64,000 nt of DNA, taken from NCBI GenBank assembly GCA_019828545.1, contig JACVRA010000246.1, forward strand, positions 248,001 to 312,000, read 5' to 3'. The DNA comes from Paracamarosporium sp. OC-R06-R3. Its lineage: Eukaryota; Ascomycota; Dothideomycetes; Pleosporales; Didymosphaeriaceae. Both the position numbers and the translations under genes were made by a program. Below the pieces are notes generated by a model that saw only the letters and a program-made list of their open reading frames with translations, was not told the DNA's origin and made no database searches. Below, in pieces: positions 1-11,194 of this stretch; the stretch's first letter is position 1; the number at the start of each line of letters is the position of its first letter.

Positions 1-1
1 C

Positions 2-2323
2 ATCATCGCACCACTTGCCCTCATCAAGCAATGGGAGGCTGAAATCAACGACAAGGTTTCCAAGTCACACAGCCTTAAAGTGCTTGTTCATCATGGACCT
101 AACCGCACCAAATCCATCGATAAACTCAAAACTTACGATGTCGTAATCACCACATACCAGGTCCTTGCTTCAGAGCATGCAAGCTGCGGTGAAGGTCCGA
201 ATGGTCTAAAGAAGGGCTGTTTCGGTGTACATTGGTACCGCGTCATGTTAGATGAGGCGCATACAATCAAGAATCGCAATGCAAAGATGACAAAGGCCTG
301 TTATGAGGTTCAATCACACTACCGGTGGTGCTTAACCGGAACGCCTATGCAGAACAACCTAGACGAGCTCCAAAGTCTAATCCGATTTCTCCGTATTCAG
401 CCTTACTGCGATATGCCCAATTGGAAAGACGCCATCACCGGTCCTATGAAGAATGGTCGAGGCAATCTTGCCATGAGGCGATTACAAATTTTCCTGAAGG
501 CGTTCATGAAGCGCCGAACGAAGGACGTGTTGAAGAAGGACGGTGCTCTCAACTTCGGTGGCAAATCAAAAGATGGAGAAGAAAAGAAGGGTGGCTTCCA
601 GATTGTGGGACGTAATATTGAAACAGTCATTGGAGAATTCACAGCCAAGGAGCGATCTTTCTACGACCGTCTAAATGATCGTGCCGAGTCTCGTCTACGA
701 GAAATGATGGGCGGCGAAAAGCGGGACTACATTGGAGCTTTGGTGTTGCTCCTGCGACTTCGGCAAGCATGCAATCACCCCTCCTTGACCAAGAGCAACA
801 TGAAGGAGGACAATGACGCCTTGACAACGGGACAAAGGTCGGGTCCTCAATCTGGTCTCCAGACTCCCCGAAAGGCATCAAAGGATACAGATGCTGATGA
901 TCTCGCGGATCTTCTTGGTGGTCTCACTGTTGAGACGAAGCGTTGTGACATCTGCCAAAACAAGTTGAATAGCGACAATACCGTCCCCGGTGCTATTCGA
1001 TGTAACGAATGCGAGGCTGATCTAAACACGTCAGTAAAGAAGTCAAAGAAGCACAAGAAGAGCCGTAAGCATAAACACAAGGAACGAAAAACGGGGCGCC
1101 AACCAGCAGAGTCCGACGACGACGACGACGCACCAAAGGTTCTGAAAGCTTCTCGACAGCGTCGTGTTGTTGTCGATAGCGATGATGAAGATGAGGCTAG
1201 TGGTGAATGGCTAGTAGGCGAAGGCGAGCAAGGTCCTACGACTTTGGGGACAGCTGGTGGAACCGACGATGAAGATGCTGAGGGCGGCGGCGACACACTT
1301 GCTTCTGTTGACTCCCATGCTTCTGGCTCTGTTAATGAGGGTGAGACTTCAGTAGGATCTTTCATCGTTCATGACACAGATAGTGAAGACGACGGACCAG
1401 TTATTCGCAAGCCCGGAGCTAAGCAACTTTCTAAACCCGCAAAAGTCATCAGTCTAGACTCTGATGATGAGGGCTCGTCAGAAGCAGGCTCTGACTCTGG
1501 TTCTGAGGAACCTGATTCGGAAGCTGATTCGGAAGAAGACTCAAACACCGAGTCCGATATTGACTACAATGTCTCAGACCTTACGCCTTCGACCAAAATT
1601 CGACAGCTCCTTACCATCCTAGAGAAGGAAACCCCCGATCATAAAGTCATTGTCTTCTCGCAATTTACATCTATGCTCGATCTCATAGAGCCCTTCCTCC
1701 GCCGCGAAGGGTACAACTTCACGCGCTATGACGGTAAAATGCGCAATGACCACCGCGAGGCCAGTCTAGCCAAGCTACGCAATGACAAGCGCTGCCGTGT
1801 TCTGATCTGCAGCTTGAAGTGTGGTAGCTTGGGCCTGAACCTTACAGCCGCCAGCCGCGTTGTTATTATGGAGCCTTTCTGGAATCCGGTACGTAACATG
1901 CAGTCAGCTGTCGTGATAATGCTGACATTTTCCTAGTTTGTAGAAGAACAAGCCATCGATCGTGTCCACCGCCTCAATCAGACTGTTGATGTCACGGTTT
2001 ACCGCCTCTCCATTCACAATTCAGTCGAAGAGCGCATCCTCGCGCTCCAAGAAGCAAAGCGCAAGCTTGCACAGGCTGCGATCGAAGGAGGCAAGGCTGT
2101 CGGTAAGCTTAGTATGCAAGACATCCTCGCCCTCTTCAAGCGCGACGCAGAGTACGATCATCGGAATGTGGATGATGGCAACGGCCACGATCTCTTCGCC
2201 CGCACGAGAGTGCTGGAGGAGAGGGGTGACAGCCAAGATGTGGGCGAAAGTACGGCGGAGAGGAGAAAGAAGGGGAGCCTTGGGTTTAAGAAACCAGAGC
2301 ATAGTGTTTATGGCAGACGTTAA
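2..2323 (+). CDS. SNF2-family DNA-dependent ATPase, Rad5/Rad16/Uls1-like (5' truncated)
   Basis: Chromatin-remodelling or repair-type Swi2/Snf2 ATPase whose N-terminus lies before the window. The open frame begins at base 2 with motif Ia (IIAPLALIKQWEAEI). Motif II is VMLDEAHTIK, motif III is CLTGTPMQNNLDEL, then comes the C-terminal lobe (KVIVFSQFTSMLDLIEPFL, GLNLTAASRVVIMEPFWNP). One 48-nt intron (1889-1936) falls between FWNP and FVEEQ, and joining it restores motif VI (QAIDRVHRLNQ). Between the lobes sits a four-cysteine CDIC/CNEC element, then a basic KKHKK run and a long acidic Ser/Asp/Glu insert. In Rad5, Rad16 and Uls1 a full RING occupies this place; here only two CxxC pairs are visible, so ubiquitin-ligase activity is doubtful. 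The closest family member (Uls1 or the fission yeast Rrp type) cannot be decided without the missing N-terminus. Confidence 0.9.
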
Positions 2324-2557
2324 GGCTCTGCATGATGTTCTATGAAGTCATGAGATAACGTTAGCGGGCTAGACGGAGTTGTGTGGGCTTTGGATAGGTT
2401 TATTCTTGGAGCATTGCGTAGCCTTGCATGGACGGGAGCATGCAGTACATTTCTAAACGAGACTCTGGAGTTATAAGTCCTCTTCATTGAGCTTAATCTC
2501 TCTCATTATCCCTTGATTTCTTTGTGACACCTTGCCTTACGCACACATCAGTTTTGG

Positions 2558-4176
2558 TCAGTGTAATCTCTTAACACAGACCCTGTCCCACAACGTCTTC
2601 AATCCCACACCATCCATTTTCACGTCCCAAACGAACTCCCACAAGCTTTGTCTTAATCTTTCAGTACTCATTTGCTCGTCCCCCAACCTTCTCGCTCGCT
2701 CATCTATTGCGTCTAGCATGGCTACAATCTTCCCAACATACCACTCCCGTATATCTGCAGGACACGAAACTCCACCAACGCACATAGTCCATAGCAACCT
2801 TCGCTCCTTCTCAGCATCGCCATCCAATGAAGCGGTATTCAGCTTCCCTAACACAATCCGCAGCCTAGTCTGCGAAGCCATAAGAACCGGTGCAAGTGGT
2901 CGGAAAGTACGAAATATCGTGGATATACAGATGAGGAGCGCTTGGTGTGTTGCTTGGTCGAGAAGGTCCGACGAAGTCGAGTGAAATTGGAGGCTGAGTA
3001 GTCGGTGCTCAACGGCGAGGCATATGTGGGTGAAGGCTAAGGTCGAGGAGAGGGTTGTTGTGGGGTCGTTTGAGAGTTGGATCCGAAGGGTTGCGAGGGC
3101 AGATATAGTACGTATGAGGATCATGAGGATCGTGTGGTTAGAGGCGACTGTCAGGGGCGATGTTAAAATGGCGAGAGCGGACGGAGGTAGAGAAGGGAGA
3201 TGGGGGTTGGCTGATATGGAGGGTGGTTCTAGCGTTGGCAGCTGGCCGGAAATGGTGGAGCTTATCAAGTCACCTCTGTTAAATTTATTTTAGTAACATT
3301 TCACAACTGACTTACAATATCGAATATTTTGATACATGTTGAGCTCAATATTGCTTCTTCTAGGGTATTCGACTTATACACGCTGTATTTCAAAATTAAG
3401 GAAGAATAAACTGGATTTACTAACATGGACAGAAGCATCGCTAGAGCACCTTGTGTGATACCGACAGCACCTAAACCTCCACGCATGCTGACTATCGTGT
3501 GTACGGCGCGGATGTGCGGTTGGTCGGAATAAACTTCACCGGTAATATTACCGGTTGCTGCTAGGAGAGCCACAGTAGCCAGAGACGAATCACTGACACA
3601 GGACTCTTCCGACCTAAGACGTTCTTTCAATTCACGAATCGCCTCCCCTCGATAGAACAATGTGGTTCGTGTCCATTGTCGTTCCTGAAGTGCGTCGAGA
3701 TGCACAGCGGAATGAAAGAGTAATGTCGAGATGATACACGAGCATCGCATCGCTTGAGGGATAAATAATGCGGTGACTGGGTTCCGTTCAAAGGTGTCTC
3801 CAATAGGTTGTAATTGCGGTGCGATGTGGTTGATGAAATGAGAAAGAAGTCGGTGGGCATTGTCGTTTGCTGGGAGTGCAGTCGAAGCAAAGGGATCAAA
3901 GCTATGGACCAGCTCTTTGGGCAAGGCCTCCACTTGCTTGAACAAGTCAATTGGATCAAGCTCTCGACGCGTCTGTGAATTACGGTGTTCTAAAATGTCC
4001 TTGCCGTTGGCTCGTAGCCTATCATACTCCCTCATCCGAGTCAAACGCTCGTTTCGACGGAATGATTTCATAGCATTCTGTCTTACCTTTTGCCGCGAGT
4101 CTGCATCATTCTTCGATCCTCCGTTGTTGACAAGTACAAGCTGCCACTCCAGATCTAAATGAGTAGACATATTCAA
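2558..4176 (-). CDS. Fungal transcription-factor-like protein (Fungal_trans_2 / 'tachykinin family' type)
   Basis: Read from an ATG at 4176. The N-terminus (WQLVLVNNGGSKNDADSR) followed by a basic RRNERLTRMREYDRLR block is the pattern of fungal Zn2Cys6-less regulators with a Fungal_trans_2-like helical domain; no Cys6 finger is visible. Exon 1 runs to about 3310 and the reading continues from about 3268 to the stop at 2558. The join is uncertain. A GTAAGT at about 3320 with the AACAG acceptor at about 3276 is out of phase, whereas GTCAGT paired with the GAG two bases later keeps frame, but either intron would be only about 40 nt. A second in-frame 42-nt candidate intron (GTTAGT...TACAG) lies near 3380-3421. 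The gene lies tail-to-tail with the SNF2 gene. The DNA or protein partner is unknown. Confidence 0.65.
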
Positions 4177-5038
4177 GGAGCCAACGTGCCGTTTCGTTTA
4201 GCTGATCCTAAGGACCGGAAACGACTACTGCTTGCTTTCGACTTATCTTCTTTACTGGAGCGCGCTGCGGTCCTGCAAACAATATCTCTGATCATAAGAT
4301 GTATGCACCGATGTATGGACTTGCGTGGCTATGCTTAGCTGGAACTCAGCTCCACTAAACTGAATGCATCCAAGCGCATTTCCGTCTTACATCCCAATTC
4401 GGACAGCGCTCTCCTTGGCGTACATGACGTACAATCCACAGCTCTATCCTTCCACAAATACAGAAATCAGTCTTGCATTATGTAGCCCATCTCTCGTACC
4501 AACACCGTAATCACTGCGGCTGAAGCACCTAGTCATCGGATCCAGTTATTTCCGCGAGGCTTATGCTGTACTTTTCCGATGTCTCTGAACTTTGGTTCGT
4601 CAAAGCGAACTGTTGATTGCACCTTATCCCTGTTGAACTAGATATAATTTGACTAACTTTTTCTATCGTTTACCTGGGTGATAGAGTGCTCTTCTTGGCA
4701 TCCTCATCTATATCCTAGATAAGACGAAGTGCTGACATGTGAACCTAGCTCAGCGAGCATGCAAGAAAAAAAGGCTTCAGATTGGGTCTTTTAGTGCAAT
4801 TATAGCAAATAAACCTTCATGTCAGACACGCAATAATGCTTCGCAAGGGGGCTCAGACCTCACAAAGGCCTTCTTCTGGCATCACCACTAGAACTTAAGA
4901 AATCTATAAATTTATCGAGTGTCCATCTGTTTGATCATTATCATCGACTTCACTCCAGTATCAAACACCCCAAATCCCCGTTCTCATTCGATACTACCTC
5001 GGATATTCCCTAAAGAACAACTGTCATTGATCTCTACA
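4177..5038. promoter_or_regulatory. Divergent intergenic region between regulator-like gene and hydrolase gene
   Basis: 862 bases with no supported gene. It would carry both promoters. A TATAAA at 4905-4910, about 130 bases before the hydrolase ATG, is a plausible TATA element. The hydrolase-proximal part is rich in A/T and CT runs, as fungal promoters often are. Confidence 0.4.
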
Positions 5039-6506
5039 ATGCGGTCTCCATTTTATGCTCTTATGCTCCTGGCAATCCCAGGCCTCGCATCGCCTGTGTC
5101 AAACCAAAAGCCTATCTGCAGAAATCTCAACCTCACTGTTACTGCGTACGCAAACAACATTGACCTTCCGCCCTACCCGAATGATACTTCGCCGATCGCC
5201 TTTGGAAAATATGCCCAGTCATTTAATGTTTCTATGTTAGGCACGAAGAAGATAGGAGGAACGTTCAATATCGCAGCAACGTATTGTGAGCCGCAAATTA
5301 GAATTAAGGAGAGGGAAAACACCATCCAGTTTCTTTTGCATGGACTAGGATATACCAAAGTCAGTAATTTTCTTGCATTTTCTTCGGGCCCTAACTACTC
5401 TACTATTTAACAATAAAAGGAAACATGCGAGTATACTGATTTTCAAAGGAGTACTGGACTGGGATCAATTTCCCCAATATTACCTATCGCGGTCAATATT
5501 CTTGGACGCATCACGCAACCTCCCAAGGATATGCTACCCTCGCAATTGATAATCTTGGTGATGGCGAGTCGGACCATCCAGACCCTATTTCTGTCGTTCA
5601 GCTGCCCCTACAAGAGGCCATAATCATCGAAATCTTCAAAATCCTGCGGTCTCAGGCTATCTCCTGCATCTCGGTGAGTCTCTACAAGCTGCTCCTTGCA
5701 TGCTCGTACATGACCTAGGGCTTTTTCAGCCGAATTTTCCCAAAATGATACTGACTAATCATTTCAAGACCAAGTACGATAGAATCATCATGGTCACTCA
5801 CTCCTATGGTGCACTTGTTGGTCGCGCTATTGCCATAGATTACCCTGATCCTACCGTCGGCCCCAATGCCTACATTCAAACCGCCTCCTCCTCAAAGCTC
5901 GAAGGAATCAATGCTGCAGTATTGAATTGGGCTCCTCGAGCAGCTAGCGCCGTGGATCCCATACGATTTTCTGACCTCCCGCCTGCATATCTACAGATCT
6001 CCCCGGGTTCGCTTCGAGAAACAGCGTATAGCCATTCCGGGGAATACGACGCCGACTTGCTTGCTTGGGATGAATCAGTAAGCCAGTCCCCAAAATATAT
6101 CGGCCGTGGTTCTGCTGTCCTACTTGGATAATTTCCCGACAGTGACTACTTCACTTGACACAACTATGTATGCTAATAATTTGCTTAGCTTCCACATGTC
6201 TTTTCGACAGGCCAAGTCCTACCTAGCAAATCTGACAAGATATCTTCCTTCGCAGGCCCGGTCATGTACATCACTGGTACCCATGATGCCATCGTATGCG
6301 ATCGTGCCGGTAATATCACCATTCTCACTACAGATTGCACGATTGGAAAAAACAGCAACCCTGGCTTCACTGGTTTGAAGTTCCCAAATGCGAATCCTTT
6401 CGTGACATACGTACCGGACGCGACGGGCCACAATGTAAACCTACATTATTCGGCTAGCGAAAGCTTCGGCGCTGCGCACGAATTCTTGGAAGTCGTGGGC
6501 TTTTAG
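5039..6506 (+). CDS. Secreted alpha/beta hydrolase
   Basis: 390-residue predicted product from four exons: 5039-5359, 5449-5673, 5769-6077 and 6189-6506, all phase 0, with introns of 89, 95 and 111 nt and clear TACTGAT/CTAAT branch sites. The first 18 or so residues (MRSPFYALMLLAIPGLAS) look like a signal peptide, and several NxT/NxS sequons follow, so the protein is probably exported. The oxyanion strand is FLLHGLGYTK. The nucleophile elbow is VTHSYGA (Ser). The likely acid is Asp in MYITGTHDAIV, and the base is His in DATGHNVNLH. Related fungal proteins are annotated only as alpha/beta hydrolases of unknown substrate. The ATG at 5039 is chosen because it places the hydrophobic segment at the N-terminus. 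The neighbouring regulator-like gene on the opposite strand could be co-controlled, but nothing proves it. Confidence 0.88.
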
Positions 6507-7497
6507 GGCTAGATAGGCTCAGCGGCTCTGGGTGGTCATAATTGGCGCTCGATATTGCTCTAGACCTTTCGGGAAATACAATTGTGAGGACAAGATTAGG
6601 ATTTCAGGTGCTAGTTCTTGTTTAATAAAGTTGCGGATGTTCATAGATATATGGCCTATACTCTCATACTTCTGTACTCTTTTGGCAGCTTGATTCAATC
6701 ACAGCACCAACTGTCTTAACATCCATCTTCCTCATAAGAAAAGCAACTATGTTAGTTCATATACGTCTTCTGCGTATATTTCAATGTGGGTATTCGACAT
6801 ATTGATAAGTTGGTTTTCCTTCAGGAAAGCATATTGCATCTAGGGAAAAAAAAGAAAAAGAAAAGGAATGATGAGGGTGGTTTCTCGCGTCGCTGCGTCA
6901 TACCTCTTAGGACATTGTGAGCAACTTCGGGTGGCAAGCGAACTGTTCGCTTATAGAGTTGTTGTGTGATGGAATGGATTGAGGCAAACACCATCGCTCT
7001 ATGCACGTGCAAGCGTATCATAACTCCAAGTGTTCATTGTTTTCAATGGGGGTGGTCCAATTCCGAGATAGACCGAAGAGTGTGATTATTTTGGTAAAAC
7101 TGCTTCAAGGTAGCAAAGGTGGAGAAGGCCGTTCCTTCAAACCCATGCCATATCCGATCTTCCATCCATTGTCAATCGGTCAACCATTCATAAATACAAA
7201 CATGCATTAGTTCATGCATTTTGTTGATTGTTACACTTTAATCGTGATGTTAGTAATGTGAGCGTATTCAAATCATTGCAGTCGTATCAGTGAGTCAAAC
7301 CTACACTTTCACAGCCTGTTCCAACGTATGCAATAAATCCAGAAGCATCCTTCAGCTCCACATCACTAATTCATCAAACAGGAGTTTTCTGAACAAAGAG
7401 ATACGCAAGCGGAAATAAGGGTGGTGAAGCATGCGGTTCGATACTCCCTTCAGCCCCCAAACGATTCACTGAATCATGTGGAACAGATCCGAAGCAG
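6507..7497. other. Intergenic, no gene seen
   Basis: About 1 kb between the 3' ends of the hydrolase and the next minus-strand gene. It contains an A/G-rich run near 6844-6865. Only short unsupported open frames occur. Confidence 0.5.
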
Positions 7498-8600
7498 CTA
7501 CAGCGCATCATCCTCGTCAATTTCTGGAGATGCGGATGTGAGCTCATAGCCTTTCAAGCCCTTGATGGTGTGTCCCATGCGGAGGAGCATCATGTCATCC
7601 CTCTTGTACACGCGAGGTTTCCTGCCACCAAGCGCGGCACGTAGTTTAGGATTTTGGATACGGTTGACTGGATCCTTTGCCACGCGGCTAAGTCTAGCCT
7701 TGGAATTCTCCTTCGGCTTGCTGTTGACGAGATTGATGGGAGACATACGGGCCGGGGCGTTCACAGAAGCACGAGCTTGTGAGGCACGAGGTGCACCGGC
7801 ATCATCGGAACGACGATTGAAAGAGAAACCGGATGCTTGACTGACGCTATCGAGCGGAACCCGAGCCGACTGAAGTGAAGTGATGAGGGAAGATTCTTGA
7901 TCATCACGGGCGTTGCTGGGGCGGCTGCGCCTGTCAGTGCTGGCTAGGACATTGTGATTAGCAACTTGGTTGCCTCTGCCTTCGCTACTGCCGCTATTGG
8001 TGTGATCAGTGAGAGTACGAGCATGCATCTGGCTGCCGACCAACTCATTGTAGATACGGCCGCCGCTTCGAGAAGCATCTTGGGCAAGGCTGTGCACATG
8101 GCCTGTGGTATCTTCCCCTCCACCGACATCAGATGTAGACACGCGTTCAACAAGGGCACCGCGAGGGTGAGCGCGTCTGTCTAGTCCACTGCCTCGCCCT
8201 CCACGGTCGACGGTGACGCGATCCACAAGAGGTGGTCTAATTTGTAGGCCGCGGTATCCACCAATGGAGTTACCGTGCTCGCGGCGGCGACGAATCTCTT
8301 GGACACGACTACCAGGCACTATGCTTCCTGGACCGGGATCCGGGCGCGCACCTTGGCGGGCACGGTTGCTGGAACGACGAGACCCGTTGGTATCGTTGTG
8401 GGCTCCGCGGTGCATTATGTCGATGTTGTTCTTCAAGCGCAGGTGACCGGATATGCTGTGAGTGTTTTCGTGTGTGGGTGGAGTTGACGTGAAGACAGAT
8501 GGGAGTGTGATGTTTGTGTACCCACGGTGGAAGCACGAGGTGACTTGGCGTGCTTAGTGGTAGACTGAGGAGCAAACGGAAAAGTAGGTTTCGTTGCCAT
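7498..8600 (-). CDS. Uncharacterised low-complexity basic protein
   Basis: Family not recognised. The main open frame (7498 to about 8455) is rich in Arg, Ser, Gly and Asn and predicted disordered, but its end looks conserved in style: SRVAKDPVNRIQNPKLRAAL, then RKPRVYKRDDMMLLRMG, then an acidic tail EIDEDDAL. A short first exon (about 8497-8600, beginning MATKPTFPFAPQSTTKHAK) can be joined across a roughly 41-nt intron ending in CACAG at about 8456. That donor (GTCTTC) is weak, and a GTGGGT donor at about 8521 breaks the frame. If the first exon is wrong, the start is an internal ATG at 8415. YKRDDMM resembles a Y-x-R-x-x-L-phi eIF4E-binding motif with Met replacing Leu; this is speculative. 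Confidence 0.55.
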
Positions 8601-10589
8601 GCCAATAGTCCATCGCGGACACTGTCACGGTGACACCCCTTTCACTGCCGCAGTGCAGCCAGTAAGTAAAGCGTATTTCGTCAGGGTAAGTAATTTCGGC
8701 TTCGAAAGTCAATGATCCAGTTGTAGAGATGTATCTTTGATCTTTGTATCTTGTATGCGCTCAAGGGGACTCTGACGACTTGCCTCACGAAACGTCTCGA
8801 AAATCTTGTTACGATAACATGGCTTTGTGTAAAAGCATGAGCTTTAAGAAGACCATAAGAAAGCCTAGGTAGCTTTCAATTCACATCTTGTCAAGGTAAA
8901 CCGATGAAAATAGGGTGGCGGGTCTAATTAGACCAAGTATTCGCAAATGAATTTATTCACCATCATAAATGGCGAATATGAGACCACCTTATCCTTGAAC
9001 AATGGTGTTTTCAGAGATCCTCTGCACAATCAACAAGTAAGCATAAAAAATCTTGATTATGGTCGACTTACCATCATAGAAGTAAGCCATCCGTCCGCTA
9101 TAAATCTTTGTGCAGCGCTTAGCTTGGTGCGATAAGGATTGGGTGCAGACACAGTTCTTAGCTTCTGCAAGGCTGCACTTAATACGTAGTGCCGCTTTTG
9201 ATCCTTGCCTGGCATTGTTTTATTCGACATCAATTATTCTGACGACCGTTAGAATATACGGTGGAAGCAATGCAGACGATTACCTTTTTTTTCTACTTTA
9301 CCGTATTTGTTTGCTGATAACTCGCCTAGTTCTAAACCCGGGGTATTCTCTCCGAGGAACGTGTGAGATTTGCCCCATGACGAAGAACTTCAACTAGCTG
9401 GAGTTTTCCAGGATATGATATCGACTTCGAAATCCGCCAGCTGCGTTCTCGAATCTCTCATGGCTGAGTAAAACGGCGAGATTACTTTGTTTGGTTAACT
9501 CATGACATATCCTAAACGATGCAAAATTCGTGAATTCTAGAGAATGAGTTAGTTACACATACCGGAACTTCAATCCAGTCAGTCTGAGTGAGAGACGGCA
9601 GACTAACCGGTTCTTCAAGTGCTTAATATGGTTGCTTGAGACACTAATCTTGAATCCTAACCTTAAATTACATACCAACTGCGCTGCGGCTCCTATACGT
9701 ATGACAGACACGAACGATAGGCTTCAAAGGAATCAGGTCCATAACAAGGCCTCACACATGAAGGTGAGTAACTCTAGTTCGCTTTGTCTTCGTAACGTCC
9801 ACATCAAAGTTGGCCATCACCAAAGGGAACTGCTTTATACATTGGTCTCATCTGTAAGACAAATAATACATACGGTCTTGTTTGAATGTATTGCCTCAAC
9901 TTCACTTCCCAAGAAAACAAACGACGGCGTAAAAGACCACTGACGACCCCCACTATCACTAGAAAAAGCAGCATGGAGCCCAGAATTTAATGATAGAAAG
10001 TGGATCTTATTGTCCCCGTTATTGGTAGTCACACTAATAGTGGGAACTAATTACCTTCACAATTTTCAGTATCACCATGGACAAGTAGAGAAAGAAAATG
10101 AGGCAGATAGATACGGTCCCTCGTTTTCTAAGTTAAGGTAACCCGCAGCAGCTTCAGTTTTCCAAGTACTTGGTACGTATCGTCAGCAAAGTCTATCGCT
10201 CATAGAAATTATGTGGCGTTTGAGACGTGCGTCGGGGCACAGGGAATGAAGATAGCTATATTGCTTGCTAATGCCAACCGTTAGACTATCAAGTTCTGCG
10301 TGCAAATCTAACATATCGTTGATGGTCTGTGCCAATCCTAATTTACATAAGACTATAGGAGTAATTGTGCGTACCCTGATGTCGCACTACATCGTTTGGA
10401 GCACTATATCCTTGGCAACTAAACGTGGCATGTTCACATTCCCGAGAAAAGCTGTTATTTCCAAAGAGTAACGATGTTTTTTTGTCTTGCGCCAAAAGAT
10501 GATCACCAGGACCTCACCGTCCTTTGTGCAAAGCATCCATACTCGAAAGCTAGGACCAGATGATAATCAATGTGCTTCTACAAAGGCGC

Positions 10590-10860
10590 TGCATCCAGAT
10601 ACTAAATTGGACTGGGCTATCAAGGCACGCTCACGTGTGTGATCTCTTGGCGTCATCGGATCTATCACTCCTTTGCCAGCCAGTGTAGTTGATAGTGCCT
10701 CAAGATATCCTGGACTACCACTCAAAATCCCCTTCTAAGAGCCTTTGGGTTCATTTGATTCGTCCAGCAATTTGCATGGTTTTGAGGAGGTCGAACTTTT
10801 AGATGTCACGGCACTGTCGCGGACCAATAACAATCAAAGATTTCGAGAGGATATTTGCCG
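10590..10860 (-). pseudogene. Possible degraded coding fragment
   Basis: On the minus strand a frame of about 88 codons reads as ordinary protein (LLLVRDSAVTSKSS..., then GILSGSPGYLEALSTTLAGK, then DPMTPRDHTRERALIAQSNL) but is broken by one TAG between the two halves and has no plausible start. A second open stretch of about 60 codons lies downstream on the same strand near 10160-10340 (INDMLDLHAELDSLTVGISK). I do not recognise the family. These could be remnants of one decayed gene or chance. Confidence 0.3.
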
Positions 10861-10876
10861 GCATTCACACAATCAG

Positions 10877-10882
10877 CTGGGG
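10877..10882 (+). promoter_or_regulatory. CreA-like site CTGGGG upstream of DUF1996 gene
   Basis: Matches the fungal carbon-catabolite repressor consensus SYGGRG. A second copy on the other strand lies at 10941-10946 (CCCCAG). Both are about 250-320 bases upstream of the DUF1996 start. The motif is short, so function is inference. Confidence 0.3.
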
Positions 10883-10931
10883 TAACACATACAACGTCAA
10901 CATAAGGTTATGGGTGCGCCCGTACCCTGCA

Positions 10932-10952
10932 GATAATCTACCCCAGATTATC
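10932..10952. promoter_or_regulatory. Perfect 8-bp inverted repeat with GATAA cores
   Basis: Arms GATAATCT (10932-10939) and AGATTATC (10945-10952) are separated by five bases (ACCCC). Each arm contains a GATA-factor-like GATAA/TTATC core, and the loop overlaps a CreA-like CCCCAG. It could be a paired GATA site in the DUF1996 promoter. Confidence 0.35.
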
Positions 10953-11194
10953 GGTTATTAACCGTGCATGGCTGAGAGGAGCTCATTCGTAGCATTTCTT
11001 GTCTATCAATCATTTCCCTCTGTTGCAAGGTTGGAACTACAATGCATCCAGGTGCTGGAGATTAGATATCTTCTAGATATGCCGATACTGTACATTCCTC
11101 GTACCCACAGGTTATAAACGTATGTTGGAGCATCTGGTCGTACTTTGTCGTACTACATCAAATTGTCAAGCGGATTTTGATCCTATCGAGTCTC

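Larger units (their letters stand above)
8601..11194. other. 2.6-kb gene-poor region
   Basis: No intact gene is supported. Only short open frames of unconvincing composition occur on either strand. Decayed coding traces on the minus strand are listed separately (10160-10340 and 10590-10860). The part next to 11195 carries carbon-repressor-like and GATA-like sites. Confidence 0.5.

Noticed and set aside
6680..6710. 16-bp match (ATTCAATCACAGCACC) to 53596-53611
   Set aside because: A match of this length is expected by chance about once in a window this size.
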